This document shows positions 15,349 to 24,374 of a stretch of 39,650 bases of DNA, in pieces (position 1 is the stretch's first letter; each line of letters opens with the position of its first letter). The stretch is from Acidaminococcus sp. CAG:917. Lineage in GTDB: Bacteria; Bacillota; Clostridia; Christensenellales; CAG-917. The DNA is taken from assembly GCA_000437555.1 (NCBI GenBank), contig FR901012.1:1-39650 (forward strand), written 5' to 3'. Under the pieces are notes generated by a model. It was not told where the DNA came from. It did not search any database and was given only the letters and a program-made list of their open reading frames with translations. The position numbers and the translations under genes were made by a program.

Positions 15349-16643
15349 TTTACCCTCCCGATTAAATCTATTCCGTCTGTTCCCGTTATTTCAACGTCAT
15401 AAAATTCTCCGACTGAAACGGGAACGGTTGATTCAAAATATACAAGATTATCTATATCCGGCATCTGAAAAGACGTCCTTCCGAAAAAACATTGCCTGTC
15501 ATAATCTATCCCGTCATATACCACGCTTAAAGTTTGTCCTATATATGATTTACATTTATCCGACAGAATTTTTTCCTGAAGCTTCTTCAAAGACTTGCAC
15601 CTGCTTGCTATCACCGAAGGCTTGACTTTTCCTTTTATCTTCTCGGCGGGCGTTCCTTCTTCTGCGGAATACTCGAAAAAGCCTGCAAAGTCGAGTTTGC
15701 TTCTTTCGATAAAGTCGTAAAGCTCTTTAAATTCCTCTTCCGTTTCGGTCGGAAATCCGACTATGAACGAGCTTCTTATTTTTATCGAGCGTTTTTTGAG
15801 TTTGTCGATAAGTTCCAAAGTGGACGCCTTTGTCGTATGGCGATTCATCATTTTAAGCAGTCTGTCGCTTATATGCTGAAGCGGAACGTCACAGTATTTG
15901 GCTATCTTATCGTTTGAGGCTATGTAATCGATAAGTTCGTCGTCGAGCATTTCCGGCTCTAAATACATAAGCCTTATTATTTTAAAATCAAGTTTAGACA
16001 ATTCGTCCAAAAGCTCTATGAGCTTTTTTTCGCCGTATAAATCGATGCCGTATCTGGTCGTGTCCTGGGCTACCAGAATAAGTTCTTTGACTCCGTCGTC
16101 GGCAAGCTTTCTCGCTTCGGCGGTTAAATCTTCGATTTTTTCCGAGCGGTAAGCTCCCCTGATATAAGGTATTGCACAGTATGTGCATTTATTTGAACAC
16201 CCGTCCGCAATCTTCAGATAGGCGTAATGATAAGGAGTCGTCAATACTCTGCCCGATATAAATTTATCACGGCATTTAAAAACTTCTTTTAGGTCTACGT
16301 TACCGTTATCGAGATAATCGCAAAGCATATCGTAGTCGCCCGTTCCGAGGAACAAGTCCACTTCGGGTAAAGACGAAGCAAGTTCGGCTTGATATCTTTG
16401 AGAAAGACAACCCGTAACTATGACTTTTGCGCCGTTTTTCGCCTTATAATCGAGTGCGTTTAAAATTTCGTCAATGGCTTCCGTTTTTGCACTTTCGATA
16501 AAACCGCAGGTATTTATAATGATAACTTCGGCTTCGTTTTCGTCAGACGTAAAAGTATGCCCCCTCTCCGACAAGCGGAAGAGCATTTTTTCACTGTCCA
16601 CCCTGTTTTTGTCACAGCCTAAAGATATTGCACCTATTTTCAT
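15345..16643 (-). CDS. rimO: Ribosomal protein S12 methylthiotransferase RimO
   Basis: A radical-SAM methylthiotransferase that modifies an Asp of ribosomal protein S12. The N-terminal UPF0004 domain has its three Cys (LGCDKN, NTCGF, TGCLSQR), the radical-SAM core has CSNKCTYC (CxxxCxxC) with AIPYIRG, and a C-terminal TRAM domain ends the protein. I start at the ATG at 16643 (MKIGAISLGC); the frame is open for 23 further codons upstream, but those are not family-like. No clear ribosome site (a weak AAAGAG lies about 15 nt upstream). It heads rimO-pgsA-cinA. Confidence 0.94.
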   Translation of the reverse strand: MKIGAISLGCDKNRVDSEKMLFRLSERGHTFTSDENEAEVIIINTCGFIESAKTEAIDEILNALDYKAKNGAKVIVTGCLSQRYQAELASSLPEVDLFLGTGDYDMLCDYLDNGNVDLKEVFKCRDKFISGRVLTTPYHYAYLKIADGCSNKCTYCAIPYIRGAYRSEKIEDLTAEARKLADDGVKELILVAQDTTRYGIDLYGEKKLIELLDELSKLDFKIIRLMYLEPEMLDDELIDYIASNDKIAKYCDVPLQHISDRLLKMMNRHTTKASTLELIDKLKKRSIKIRSSFIVGFPTETEEEFKELYDFIERSKLDFAGFFEYSAEEGTPAEKIKGKVKPSVIASRCKSLKKLQEKILSDKCKSYIGQTLSVVYDGIDYDRQCFFGRTSFQMPDIDNLVYFESTVPVSVGEFYDVEITGTDGIDLIGRVK

Positions 16644-16842
16644 AATTTTTTGTTTACTCTTTATTAATAATTTAAATAATTGAGCGATACAGGCTAAAGC
16701 TTGAATCCGCAAATATCAACGTCGGTTTATATACCGATTTTTTGCGTATATGCCCTGCCTGCCGTCGAAGTTGTCCCATGCTATCGTGCGTATAAAAAAT
16801 GACTCGGATTTTAATTGCATATATAGGTCGGCTTATTAAAAT

Positions 16843-16870
16843 AATATACCATATTTGCATTTTTTTTCAA
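16843..16870 (-). promoter_or_regulatory. Candidate promoter for rimO-pgsA-cinA
   Basis: TTGAAA, a 16-nt spacer and TATATT on the minus strand predict a start near 16836 and a leader of about 190 nt before rimO. I see no riboswitch or terminator in that leader. Confidence 0.5.
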
Positions 16871-16909
16871 ACAAATTGATACACTAATTAAATTTAGTTT
16901 TTTTACCTT

Positions 16910-16936
16910 AAAAAAGAGCGCTATGCGCTCTTTTTT
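16910..16936 (-). terminator. Rho-independent terminator of ftsK
   Basis: GAGCGC-TAT-GCGCTC extended by six A-T pairs on each side makes a 12-bp stem with a three-base loop just after the ftsK stop. On the minus strand it ends in a T run. It separates ftsK from rimO. Confidence 0.9.
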
Positions 16937-16940
16937 AATA

Positions 16941-19900
16941 TTATTCGTCCTCTTCACACTCTTCTGCCAATGCGTCGTATTCTTCCTGAGTAATCGTGAC
17001 CGGCCTTGCGTTGGTAGGCTTTTGAGGCGGTCCAAGATATCCCATTCTTTCGATTTGGTCATAAATCGCACCTGCCCTCGGATATCCGACTCCGAGCTTT
17101 CTTTGAAGCATGGATATCGACACAAGCGAGCCTTCCATACCGAGTTTTAACGCTTCCAAAACCTTAGGCGAAATTGCGCTTGACTTTTTCTCTTTATCGT
17201 CGGACGCCTCTTCTTTAACTTCCTCTTTGTAGATGGTTTCCTTTATCTTATCGTCGTAGTGGCTTTCGTTGTTCTTCTTAAGGAAGTCGACAACAGCCTT
17301 AACCTCTTCGGTTGAAATAAATCCGCCCTGCACCCTGACCGTCTTACTGAATCTCGGGTTCATATACAAAAGGTCTCCGTCTCCGAGAAGATTTTCCGCT
17401 CCGCCGCCGTTGAGAATTGTTCTGCTATCGTTGACGGTGGGAACTCTGAAAGCGATACGTGACGGCAAATTGTTTTTAATCGTTCCCGATATGACGTCGA
17501 CAGACGGCCTTTGCGTGGCGCAGATGATGTGAATACCCACGGCACGGGCAAGTCTTGCCAGGTTGTCTATGCACTTTTCAACCGTCTTGCTTCCCCTGTC
17601 CATAAGTTCGGCAAGTTCGTCGATAATAATGACAATACGCGGCATCGGCACAAAATCGTCCTGAAGCTTGCAGGCGTTATATTCTTCGATATCTCTGTAA
17701 CCGTTTTTATTGAAAAAGTCCAGACGCCTTTGCATCTCGTCAATACACCATTGAAGCGACTTGATTGCTTTGTCGGCGTCATAAATAATGTCGTCGAGCA
17801 ACAGATGCGGAATACCTTTATAAACAGACAGTTCCAAACGCTTGGGGTCTATCATTATAAAGCGCAATTCGTCGGGAGACGCGTGATAAAGCAAGCTGAC
17901 AATCAAAGTATTTATACAACAGCTTTTACCTGCGCCGGTCTGACCCGCAATTAACAAATGTGGGAGCGACTTTATCGTGCAAACATAATTCTTTCCGTAA
18001 AGGTCTTCGCCTAAAGCAAACGAAAGATTTGTCTTGGATTCCAAAAACTCTCTGCTTTGAAGAAGGCTGCTTATTCTGACAAGGCGGCGTTTTTTGTTCG
18101 AGACCTCAACGCCGACGGCGTTTTCACCGGGGATAGGTGCAAGCACTTTTACGCTGACTTCCGCCATCTTCATGGCGAGGTCGTTTTCCAAAGTCTGAAG
18201 CCAGGTTATCGTCTTGCCTCGCGGCATCTCAAGAATTTTTATTCTGAAAAGCGAAAACGCAGGTCCGCAAATGACTTCTATGACTTCCGCTTTTACGTTG
18301 AAGTAAGCAAGCACGTTGATGAGTGCTTCCTTCTTTTCTTCCATATCCTCGGATGGGCCTTCGTTTATGTCGGGAGGAATGAGAAGGTCAAGCGGCGGCG
18401 CAACGTAAGGCTTTCTCGGCACCGTGTTTTCAATGGATTCGTCGATGGTAATCTGAGCGGTTCGGACTTTATTTTCCTCCGCCTCGAGACGGGCTTTCTT
18501 TTTTGCCCTGTGTCTTTCCAAAAATTTCTTTCTTTGAAGTTCGGTGGCGTCAATTTCATCGTCGGGAGTTTCAATCTCGCCCGACAGTATGCCTCTTTCC
18601 TCGTCCGTCATTTCCGCGGAGCCGTAAACGACACCTTTGGGTTGACCGCCGTCATTTTCGAAATTGACGTTTTCGGAAGAGAAGCTACCCACCTTGCCGA
18701 AGAACGAATATCCGCTCGGCCTTGTGGACGAGGGCTTAATTTCCGCTTCGGCGGGCGACGGGTGGTCGAGCATCGAATTGGGCTTCAATTCATTGGCGCT
18801 CGCCCTTGCCCTTTCTATATCGGCGGCATAACTGTCTTCCGCTTTAAGTTGAGCGGCTTTCTCACGCTCAAGTTTTTGAGCGTCTTCTTGAGCCTTTTGA
18901 GCTAATCTTTCCTGCTGACGGCGTTTAAGCTCTTCCATTCTCGCCAGGCGCGCTTTTCTCGTTTCGTCTTCCGTCTTACGTTGCTCCGCCATATCGCTGA
19001 GCTGTTTTCCCCTTTCTACGTCGGGAGCATAAGTGGTGGGTTTGACCTCAACCGACTCACCCAAATTGGGATTGCGATATACGCCCGTAGACGGGTCCTG
19101 ATTGAAAGACGGCGACTGCATAGGCTGCACGGAATCCGTCGCATTGTGAGACGCGGGCGTATGGTTGGCATAAGGCGGATAGGTCGGATACCCCGCACCC
19201 GGATATGTCGGAGCGACATAACCTTGCGGCGCGTAAGCCGTGGGATAGTAAGGCGCATATCCTTGAGGAATATATCCCTGCGGCACGTATCCCTGCGGAA
19301 CAAATCCTTGCGGCACGGTATAAGCGTAAGGATACATTCCGCCCATATTTACGGGCACGTATTGAACGTTTTGATTGCTTATATTATTTGAAGATTGCGG
19401 CGCGGATTGCGGCGCAGACTGTTGATTATAATTCGCCGAAGACTGTCTTTGCTCTCTTTGAGCGTCTAACTCCTTTTGTGTCACATAGCTATATTGAGCG
19501 CCGCTGTTTATAAAACCGTTTGACTGAGCGGCACCGTTCTGCTGATTTAAAACGCTATGCGAATTGAAAGCCGTCTGAGCGTGCGAATAAATTTGTGTCC
19601 GTCCGGGAGCTGTCTGATAGCTTCCCGACTGATTGAAGTTTTTCTGATTTGAGTTATAACCGCCTTCCGACTGCGTAACGTCAAACTTAGTCGAATTTAT
19701 ACGGGTATTATTCTGCGAGTCGGTATTCTCGGAAGAAGCCGACAACTCGTTCCATGTCTTTTTCTCTTGTCCGTAAACGGTATTCGCAGGAGTGCTCTTA
19801 GCCTCTTTCCTGTCCGCACTTTGACGGAGAAGGTCAAACACGCTGAGTCCCTCATCCGCTTGCTTATTCTGAGCAGGACCGTTTGACGTCTCAGGATAAA

Positions 19901-21296
19901 CTTTAAGCGGCTGCGAAGATGCGCTCTGAGAAGTATTATTAACAGGATATCCGCCCTGCGCCGAGTTTAAGGGACGCTGAGCCGAAAAATTATTTCTTTG
20001 AGAAGGAAGAGAAGAACTGCTTTGAGCGGTGCTTGTCTGTTGGCTGTTTTTCAACCCGTTGGAAAAAGTCTTGGCAATATAAGGATTGTTAGGCAACGCT
20101 GATTGCTTCTTTAAAAGCTCACGTTGCTCCTCCTTCATTTTTTCGAATTCGACGATAGGAGTTTCCTCTTTTTTACCCCATTCGGAAGGATGTCTTAAAA
20201 GAGGATTGGTTCCGCTTATGTCGTGGACTCCGTTTTGCGATTGAGGCTTTAAAGATTCTTTGTGCTTTTGTTCCGCTGCGCTTAAAACCGACCTTATCCT
20301 GTCGGGAGTAAGGCTGTCGATATCCACCGATTTCTGTTCTCTCGAAATTGTCTTCTGATAAGCCTCGTCAAGACGCTCCAAAGTATCGTTGCCCGATGCC
20401 GTTCTGTCCGTTTCAAGCGAACGGCGATATTCTCTGTATTTATCTCGGTCGAGATTTATGTTAAAAAGCAAATCCCTTACCGTATCGTTTTGGTCGTTTT
20501 TCCTGAAATATCTTGAATCTCCTGTCCTCATCTCGTCGCCACCTAAAGCAAATGCTGCTCCTCTTTCGTCATTTTTTTGTTCATCCCCTATATGTCCCTG
20601 TTTATTAGGAAAAATAAAATCATATCCTTCCGTTCCGTGCGGTTTTTTGGATTCTTCCTCGTCCGCGCCCGGTTCCACGGTATAAAACTCCGTGGGCTTA
20701 TTGCGGTTGAAAGCGGTAATCGTGGGAGATTTTGGAACGGTTATTTTTTGTCCTTTTCCTAGTTTGGGAGTTTTAATTCTTCCCGTCTTGCTTGCCGCCC
20801 CCGATTTGATGAAAGGATAAACGGCAACGAATATTAAAATAAAGAACAATACGCAGACGAAGACGAGCGCGCCCACGTTTGTGAAAAATCTTTGAAACGG
20901 ATATGAGATAACTCCGTAAAGTCCTCCGCCTGCGGTATTTGCGTTGACGTAACAGGCGTTGAGATAATCGCCGTATGACGTATTCACCGCATAAGGGCTC
21001 GCGGTGTATACATGCAACGCCCATATACCTGCCGCTATAAGCAAGGATATCCTGACGATTTTCCTTGCCTCGAGCGTAACCTTAAAATTGAATATGACGG
21101 CAACGGCAATCAGAACGCCCGCCAGAGCGTAGGCATAAGCGGCGTATCCGAACGCTCCCAAAAGGAAAGACGACACCATCTCGCCCACTCCTCCGAGCGC
21201 GCCGAAAAGACTAAGACAGCAAAAAACGGCAATCAGAGCAATGAGAACTCCGATTGCTATCCTGTTTATTAAATTTTCGCTGTTGCCTGAACGCAT
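16941..21296 (-). CDS. ftsK: FtsK/SpoIIIE family DNA translocase with a very long low-complexity linker
   Basis: A septal ATP-driven DNA pump that moves chromosome into daughter cell or forespore. Residues 1-165 hold four or more membrane helices. Residues about 166-960 are a linker, followed by the alpha/beta motor with Walker A GQTGAGKS (about 1116-1123), IIIIDELAELMD (Walker B) and ATQRPSVDVISGTIKNN (core ATQRP). The gamma winged helix is at about 1376-1445 (QRKLGVGYPRAGAIYDQIE region). At 1451 aa it is nearly double the usual 750-800. The linker is rich in S, Q, N and Y, has PQGY repeats (about 655-710) and a charged coiled coil (about 759-840). It could serve as FtsK, SpoIIIE or both. 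GGGGGAG abuts the ATG. Confidence 0.95.
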   Translation of the reverse strand: MRSGNSENLINRIAIGVLIALIAVFCCLSLFGALGGVGEMVSSFLLGAFGYAAYAYALAGVLIAVAVIFNFKVTLEARKIVRISLLIAAGIWALHVYTASPYAVNTSYGDYLNACYVNANTAGGGLYGVISYPFQRFFTNVGALVFVCVLFFILIFVAVYPFIKSGAASKTGRIKTPKLGKGQKITVPKSPTITAFNRNKPTEFYTVEPGADEEESKKPHGTEGYDFIFPNKQGHIGDEQKNDERGAAFALGGDEMRTGDSRYFRKNDQNDTVRDLLFNINLDRDKYREYRRSLETDRTASGNDTLERLDEAYQKTISREQKSVDIDSLTPDRIRSVLSAAEQKHKESLKPQSQNGVHDISGTNPLLRHPSEWGKKEETPIVEFEKMKEEQRELLKKQSALPNNPYIAKTFSNGLKNSQQTSTAQSSSSLPSQRNNFSAQRPLNSAQGGYPVNNTSQSASSQPLKVYPETSNGPAQNKQADEGLSVFDLLRQSADRKEAKSTPANTVYGQEKKTWNELSASSENTDSQNNTRINSTKFDVTQSEGGYNSNQKNFNQSGSYQTAPGRTQIYSHAQTAFNSHSVLNQQNGAAQSNGFINSGAQYSYVTQKELDAQREQRQSSANYNQQSAPQSAPQSSNNISNQNVQYVPVNMGGMYPYAYTVPQGFVPQGYVPQGYIPQGYAPYYPTAYAPQGYVAPTYPGAGYPTYPPYANHTPASHNATDSVQPMQSPSFNQDPSTGVYRNPNLGESVEVKPTTYAPDVERGKQLSDMAEQRKTEDETRKARLARMEELKRRQQERLAQKAQEDAQKLEREKAAQLKAEDSYAADIERARASANELKPNSMLDHPSPAEAEIKPSSTRPSGYSFFGKVGSFSSENVNFENDGGQPKGVVYGSAEMTDEERGILSGEIETPDDEIDATELQRKKFLERHRAKKKARLEAEENKVRTAQITIDESIENTVPRKPYVAPPLDLLIPPDINEGPSEDMEEKKEALINVLAYFNVKAEVIEVICGPAFSLFRIKILEMPRGKTITWLQTLENDLAMKMAEVSVKVLAPIPGENAVGVEVSNKKRRLVRISSLLQSREFLESKTNLSFALGEDLYGKNYVCTIKSLPHLLIAGQTGAGKSCCINTLIVSLLYHASPDELRFIMIDPKRLELSVYKGIPHLLLDDIIYDADKAIKSLQWCIDEMQRRLDFFNKNGYRDIEEYNACKLQDDFVPMPRIVIIIDELAELMDRGSKTVEKCIDNLARLARAVGIHIICATQRPSVDVISGTIKNNLPSRIAFRVPTVNDSRTILNGGGAENLLGDGDLLYMNPRFSKTVRVQGGFISTEEVKAVVDFLKKNNESHYDDKIKETIYKEEVKEEASDDKEKKSSAISPKVLEALKLGMEGSLVSISMLQRKLGVGYPRAGAIYDQIERMGYLGPPQKPTNARPVTITQEEYDALAEECEEDE

Positions 21297-21421
21297 ACTC
21301 CCCCGTCTAAAATATATTTATTTAAACCGTCAAAATACTTCCGCTATCGGGCGAAAATAGGCTTAAAATATATTTTAAAGTTATTAGCGACGTTTGTCGA
21401 AACCTCTCAAGGTTATTTTTT

Positions 21422-21450
21422 ATTATATCACCTTTCCCTTTATTATGCAA
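21422..21450 (-). promoter_or_regulatory. Sigma-A promoter of ftsK
   Basis: TTGCAT, a 17-nt spacer and TATAAT on the minus strand predict a start near 21415, giving a leader of about 119 nt before the ftsK ATG. Confidence 0.7.
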
Positions 21451-21471
21451 TATTATTATAGTCAAATAAGT

Positions 21472-22746
21472 TTAATGTTTTATTGTCTTTACAAACTTTT
21501 TTAAATTCTTGTCCGAGACGTCTCCCACGTAACATACTGTGCGTCTTAAGCCCTCGAACACCTTTTTGGCCACCGCCGAGACCTCTTTTGCCGTTATGCT
21601 TTCAACGAGAGCGAGTTCTGAATCGATATCGTATAGCTCGTCCTTTAAAATAGCTTGCCTGCCGAACGCTCTCATCACCGCCGAAGTGGATTCCTGCCCC
21701 AAAACTATTGCGGTTACTGCCTGTTTTTTTGCTCTTGACAGTTCGCTTTCCGTTACGCCGTCCTTTAAAAGCAAATCGATTTCCTCGTCGATTTTTTCAA
21801 CGGCAAGCGATACGCTGGCGGCGTTTGTTGACGTGCAGATATAAAACCTGCCTTTTGTCGTTTTCAAAAATGACGGATAGCCGTATATCGAATAGCAAAG
21901 CCCGAGTTTTTCTCTTATGGTCTGAAAAAGTCTTGATGACATACTCGAGCAAAATATTTCAGTGAGCAGCGACAGCGCCTGACATTCTCTGGCGTCAGAC
22001 AAATTCACGCCCTCGTATGCCTCGACTATATGCACCTGTTCTATCTTTTTATCCACCACAATCGTTTCTTCGCTGAGCGGACAGGGCAAAATTTCCTTTT
22101 CGGAAAATTCGCAGCTTTCAAAGTTATCGGCAAAATATTTACTTACCGCCTTTTTTACGGCATCAAAATCCAAATCGCCAGCCACCGAAACGACCGTATT
22201 GCAAGGCACATAACGCTCTTTAACGTATGCAAACAAATCTTCTCTCGTCATTTTCGTGAGCGACTCTCTCGTCCCGAGTATAGTCTTTGCAAGCGGATGC
22301 GAACCGAGCGATGCGGAAGCCGCCCTCTCTAGACAAACGTCGTCGGGAGTGTCTTCGCTTTCGGCGAGCTCTTCCAAAATAACCTTTTTTTCTCTTTCGA
22401 ATTCGTCGGCAGGAAAAGTAGAATTGAAATAAAGGTCGGAAAGTATCTCGAGGCACTTTTCGAAATCCTCGGCAAGAGAGATTGTATAATAATAAGTAAA
22501 CAGCTTACTCGTTGCCGCGTTTATCCTCGCTCCCAACGAATCGATTTGAGCTACAATATCGAAAGCGGAACGGGTTTTAGTGCCCTTAAAAAGCATATGC
22601 TCCACAAAATGTGAAACACCGCTGTTTTTTTCTTCTTCGTAAAGACAGCCGGCACGCACAAACACGCCGACTGAAACGGAACGAACGGAATCGTTTTTAG
22701 AATAGCACAAAGTAAGTCCGTTTGGGAATTTAAAAAATTTATTCAT
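21472..22746 (-). CDS. M16 family zinc peptidase (MlpA/YmxG-like)
   Basis: A pitrilysin-family metallopeptidase subunit of 424 aa. The inverted zinc motif HFVEH lies near residue 46, followed by MLFKGTKTRSAFDIVAQIDSLGARINAATSK (FKGT and NAATSK blocks) and the distal Glu region LEELAESEDTPDD. The C-terminal half carries the usual YGYPSF and substrate-binding R-less region. Bacillus keeps an M16 gene near a YlxY deacetylase and spoIIIE, and the same grouping occurs here. I use the ATG at 22746 (MNKFFKFPNGL) because TATAAT ends exactly 6 nt before it; an ATG 18 nt further upstream lies within the promoter. No ribosome site is present. Confidence 0.92.
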   Translation of the reverse strand: MNKFFKFPNGLTLCYSKNDSVRSVSVGVFVRAGCLYEEEKNSGVSHFVEHMLFKGTKTRSAFDIVAQIDSLGARINAATSKLFTYYYTISLAEDFEKCLEILSDLYFNSTFPADEFEREKKVILEELAESEDTPDDVCLERAASASLGSHPLAKTILGTRESLTKMTREDLFAYVKERYVPCNTVVSVAGDLDFDAVKKAVSKYFADNFESCEFSEKEILPCPLSEETIVVDKKIEQVHIVEAYEGVNLSDARECQALSLLTEIFCSSMSSRLFQTIREKLGLCYSIYGYPSFLKTTKGRFYICTSTNAASVSLAVEKIDEEIDLLLKDGVTESELSRAKKQAVTAIVLGQESTSAVMRAFGRQAILKDELYDIDSELALVESITAKEVSAVAKKVFEGLRRTVCYVGDVSDKNLKKFVKTIKH

Positions 22747-22752
22747 ATAGTG

Positions 22753-22780
22753 ATTATAACACATTTTTATACTTAGGCAA
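22753..22780 (-). promoter_or_regulatory. Leaderless-type sigma-A promoter of the M16 peptidase
   Basis: TTGCCT, a 16-nt spacer, TATAAT, then CACTAT and the ATG on the minus strand. The predicted start (seventh base after TATAAT) is the A of the ATG. No Shine-Dalgarno exists between them. Confidence 0.7.
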
Positions 22781-22783
22781 ACA

Positions 22784-22789
22784 TATTTT
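22784..22789 (+). promoter_or_regulatory. Possible -10 box of the deacetylase gene
   Basis: TATTTT followed by AGTTAT and the ATG reproduces the 6-nt spacing of the leaderless genes on the opposite strand. There is no Shine-Dalgarno, but no good -35 either. The 49-bp spacer would hold two divergent promoters. Confidence 0.3.
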
Positions 22790-22795
22790 AGTTAT

Positions 22796-23500
22796 ATGAA
22801 AAGACGACATTTTACCACCGCAGTTACAAATTTTGCCATAATAACGATACTCGGGGTGCTTTTTGTCACTACCGTGTTCACCACTTCGACGTCGGCGTTT
22901 AAACAGGGAAACGACGCCGTATACTACGGAAACAGAGAAAGCGGCAAGGTTTCGCTTATGTTCAACGTGTATCAGGGTGAAGAATATATCCCCGATATCA
23001 TGAAAACGCTTTCCGACTACGGATACAGTGCCACGTTTTTCGTGGGCGGCGTTTGGGCGGAAAAACACGGCGACCTTATAAAAGATATGGCTTCAAAAGG
23101 CTTTGAAGTCGCAAACCACGGATACCTTCATAAAGACTGCTCGTCGCTATCTGCCGAGAGAATAAGAGAGGAAATTATTATAACGGAAAAACTGATTTCT
23201 TCCTATACGGGATCTGCGGTAAAACTTTTTGCTCCGCCGTCGGGCGACATCTCCGACTCCCTCTTTAAAGTGGCAAAAACGGAAGGATACAAAGTGATAA
23301 TGTGGACGACGGATACGATAGATTGGAGAGACAAAAACGCCGACACCGTATACAGCCGGGCAACGAAAAATCTAAAAGCGGGCGACCTTGTGTTAATGCA
23401 CCCTACCGCACACACGCTTGAAGCTCTTCCCAAAATTTTGGAATTTATCAAAGGCGCAGAGCTCGTTTGCGACACGGTGACAAACACGATAAACGAATAA
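22796..23500 (+). CDS. Polysaccharide deacetylase (NodB) family protein with an altered active site, YlxY-like
   Basis: A 234-aa protein with an N-terminal membrane helix (about 10-30) and an extracytoplasmic NodB-fold domain. The second motif HGYLH (H108, H112), a degenerate third motif LFAPPSGD, WTTDTIDW and LMHPT (H202) are present. The first motif, normally TFDDG with the catalytic base and metal-binding Asp, reads MFNVYQG (N57, V58). It may be an inactive or altered enzyme, like the degenerate YlxY group near M16 and spoIIIE genes in Bacillus. It is divergent from the M16 gene and ends at a bidirectional terminator. Confidence 0.85.
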   Translation: MKRRHFTTAVTNFAIITILGVLFVTTVFTTSTSAFKQGNDAVYYGNRESGKVSLMFNVYQGEEYIPDIMKTLSDYGYSATFFVGGVWAEKHGDLIKDMASKGFEVANHGYLHKDCSSLSAERIREEIIITEKLISSYTGSAVKLFAPPSGDISDSLFKVAKTEGYKVIMWTTDTIDWRDKNADTVYSRATKNLKAGDLVLMHPTAHTLEALPKILEFIKGAELVCDTVTNTINE

Positions 23501-23573
23501 CGCCTTGAAAAAAACTTTTTATGCCGCCCGTATAAAATCACGCTTTTAAAATCGATTTCAAACGACAAAAAAC

Positions 23574-23595
23574 AAACCGCCTTAGGCGGTTTTTT
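23574..23595. terminator. Bidirectional terminator between deacetylase and SGNH hydrolase
   Basis: AAACCGCC-TTA-GGCGGTTT forms an 8-bp stem, followed by a T run on the plus strand and by TTTGTTTTTTG on the minus strand. It serves the two convergent genes. Confidence 0.88.
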
Positions 23596-23599
23596 AAAA

Positions 23600-24313
23600 T
23601 CAAATATTTAAAATTTCCACTATCACGGGGTTTAAAACAGAACTTATCACCCGATAGCCTTTGTCGTTCGGGTGCAGACCGTCGTCGGTATATTGCAAAT
23701 TTAAAGTTCCGTCCTCCGTCACGAGCGAAGAATAAACGTCGACATAGATATAGCCGTATTTTAGAGCGAGAGCCTCAATCCTTTCGTTTAAAACAGGCAC
23801 CGATTTATACGCCTTAAAATGATTGGGATACTGTCCGCTTGCTACGGGATAGCATGACTGTACCACCACTTTGGCGTCGGGAAGAGTTGTGCTTATCTGC
23901 CTTAAAATCTCGTCGTAGTTGGCTTCTATATGCTCCACTCCGCCGCTGCAAAAGGCGAAATCGTTTATACCTATCAAAAGCACGATAACCGACGGCTTAA
24001 GGTCGAAAATACTTTCGTTCATTCGCTTTAAAAGCCCGTCCGTCGTATCCGAAGCTATACCTCGGTTATACGCCAGAAAATCGGGATAATATTTTTCAAG
24101 GTCACAGTAATCGGTTATGCTGTCGCCGACAAAAACGACCTGCCCGTATTTAACGTTTTTGTTTTCGCTGTCAAATTCCCACGTTCTCAAGATACGGTAA
24201 ACCTCCGTCCACCAATGACCGAACACATTGCCGAAAATCAATACCAAAGCGACCGCAACGAATATCACGGCTATAATAATTCTTATTCGCTTTTTTCTAA
24301 GATAAATTTTCAT
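23600..24313 (-). CDS. Membrane-anchored SGNH/GDSL hydrolase
   Basis: A 237-aa protein with a basic N-terminus and one membrane helix (about 11-30), then an extracytoplasmic SGNH domain. Catalytic motifs visible are GDSITD (nucleophile Ser), NRGIASDT (Gly block), LIGINDF (Asn block) and DDGLHPND (Asp and His). Likely an esterase or lipase-like deacylase acting on envelope carbohydrate or lipid; the substrate cannot be told. It follows the Gx transporter gene by 61 nt. No clear ribosome site precedes its ATG. Confidence 0.9.
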   Translation of the reverse strand: MKIYLRKKRIRIIIAVIFVAVALVLIFGNVFGHWWTEVYRILRTWEFDSENKNVKYGQVVFVGDSITDYCDLEKYYPDFLAYNRGIASDTTDGLLKRMNESIFDLKPSVIVLLIGINDFAFCSGGVEHIEANYDEILRQISTTLPDAKVVVQSCYPVASGQYPNHFKAYKSVPVLNERIEALALKYGYIYVDVYSSLVTEDGTLNLQYTDDGLHPNDKGYRVISSVLNPVIVEILNI

Positions 24314-24374
24314 CGTCTGCGCTTAACTGTCGTTTACAGGTTTTGATCGCCCGTTATTTTACTTGTTATTTCAT

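Noticed and set aside
16644..16840. Possible riboswitch in the long rimO leader
   Set aside because: No match to a known aptamer core and no expression-platform hairpin with a T run before rimO.
18057..18905. Long plus-strand frame opposite ftsK (282 codons)
   Set aside because: Antisense to the FtsK motor and linker; Phe/Arg-rich shadow composition and no ribosome site.
19200..19330. Repeated DNA that might be a CRISPR or minisatellite
   Set aside because: The periodicity is 15 nt in frame and encodes the PQGY repeats of FtsK; there are no spacers.
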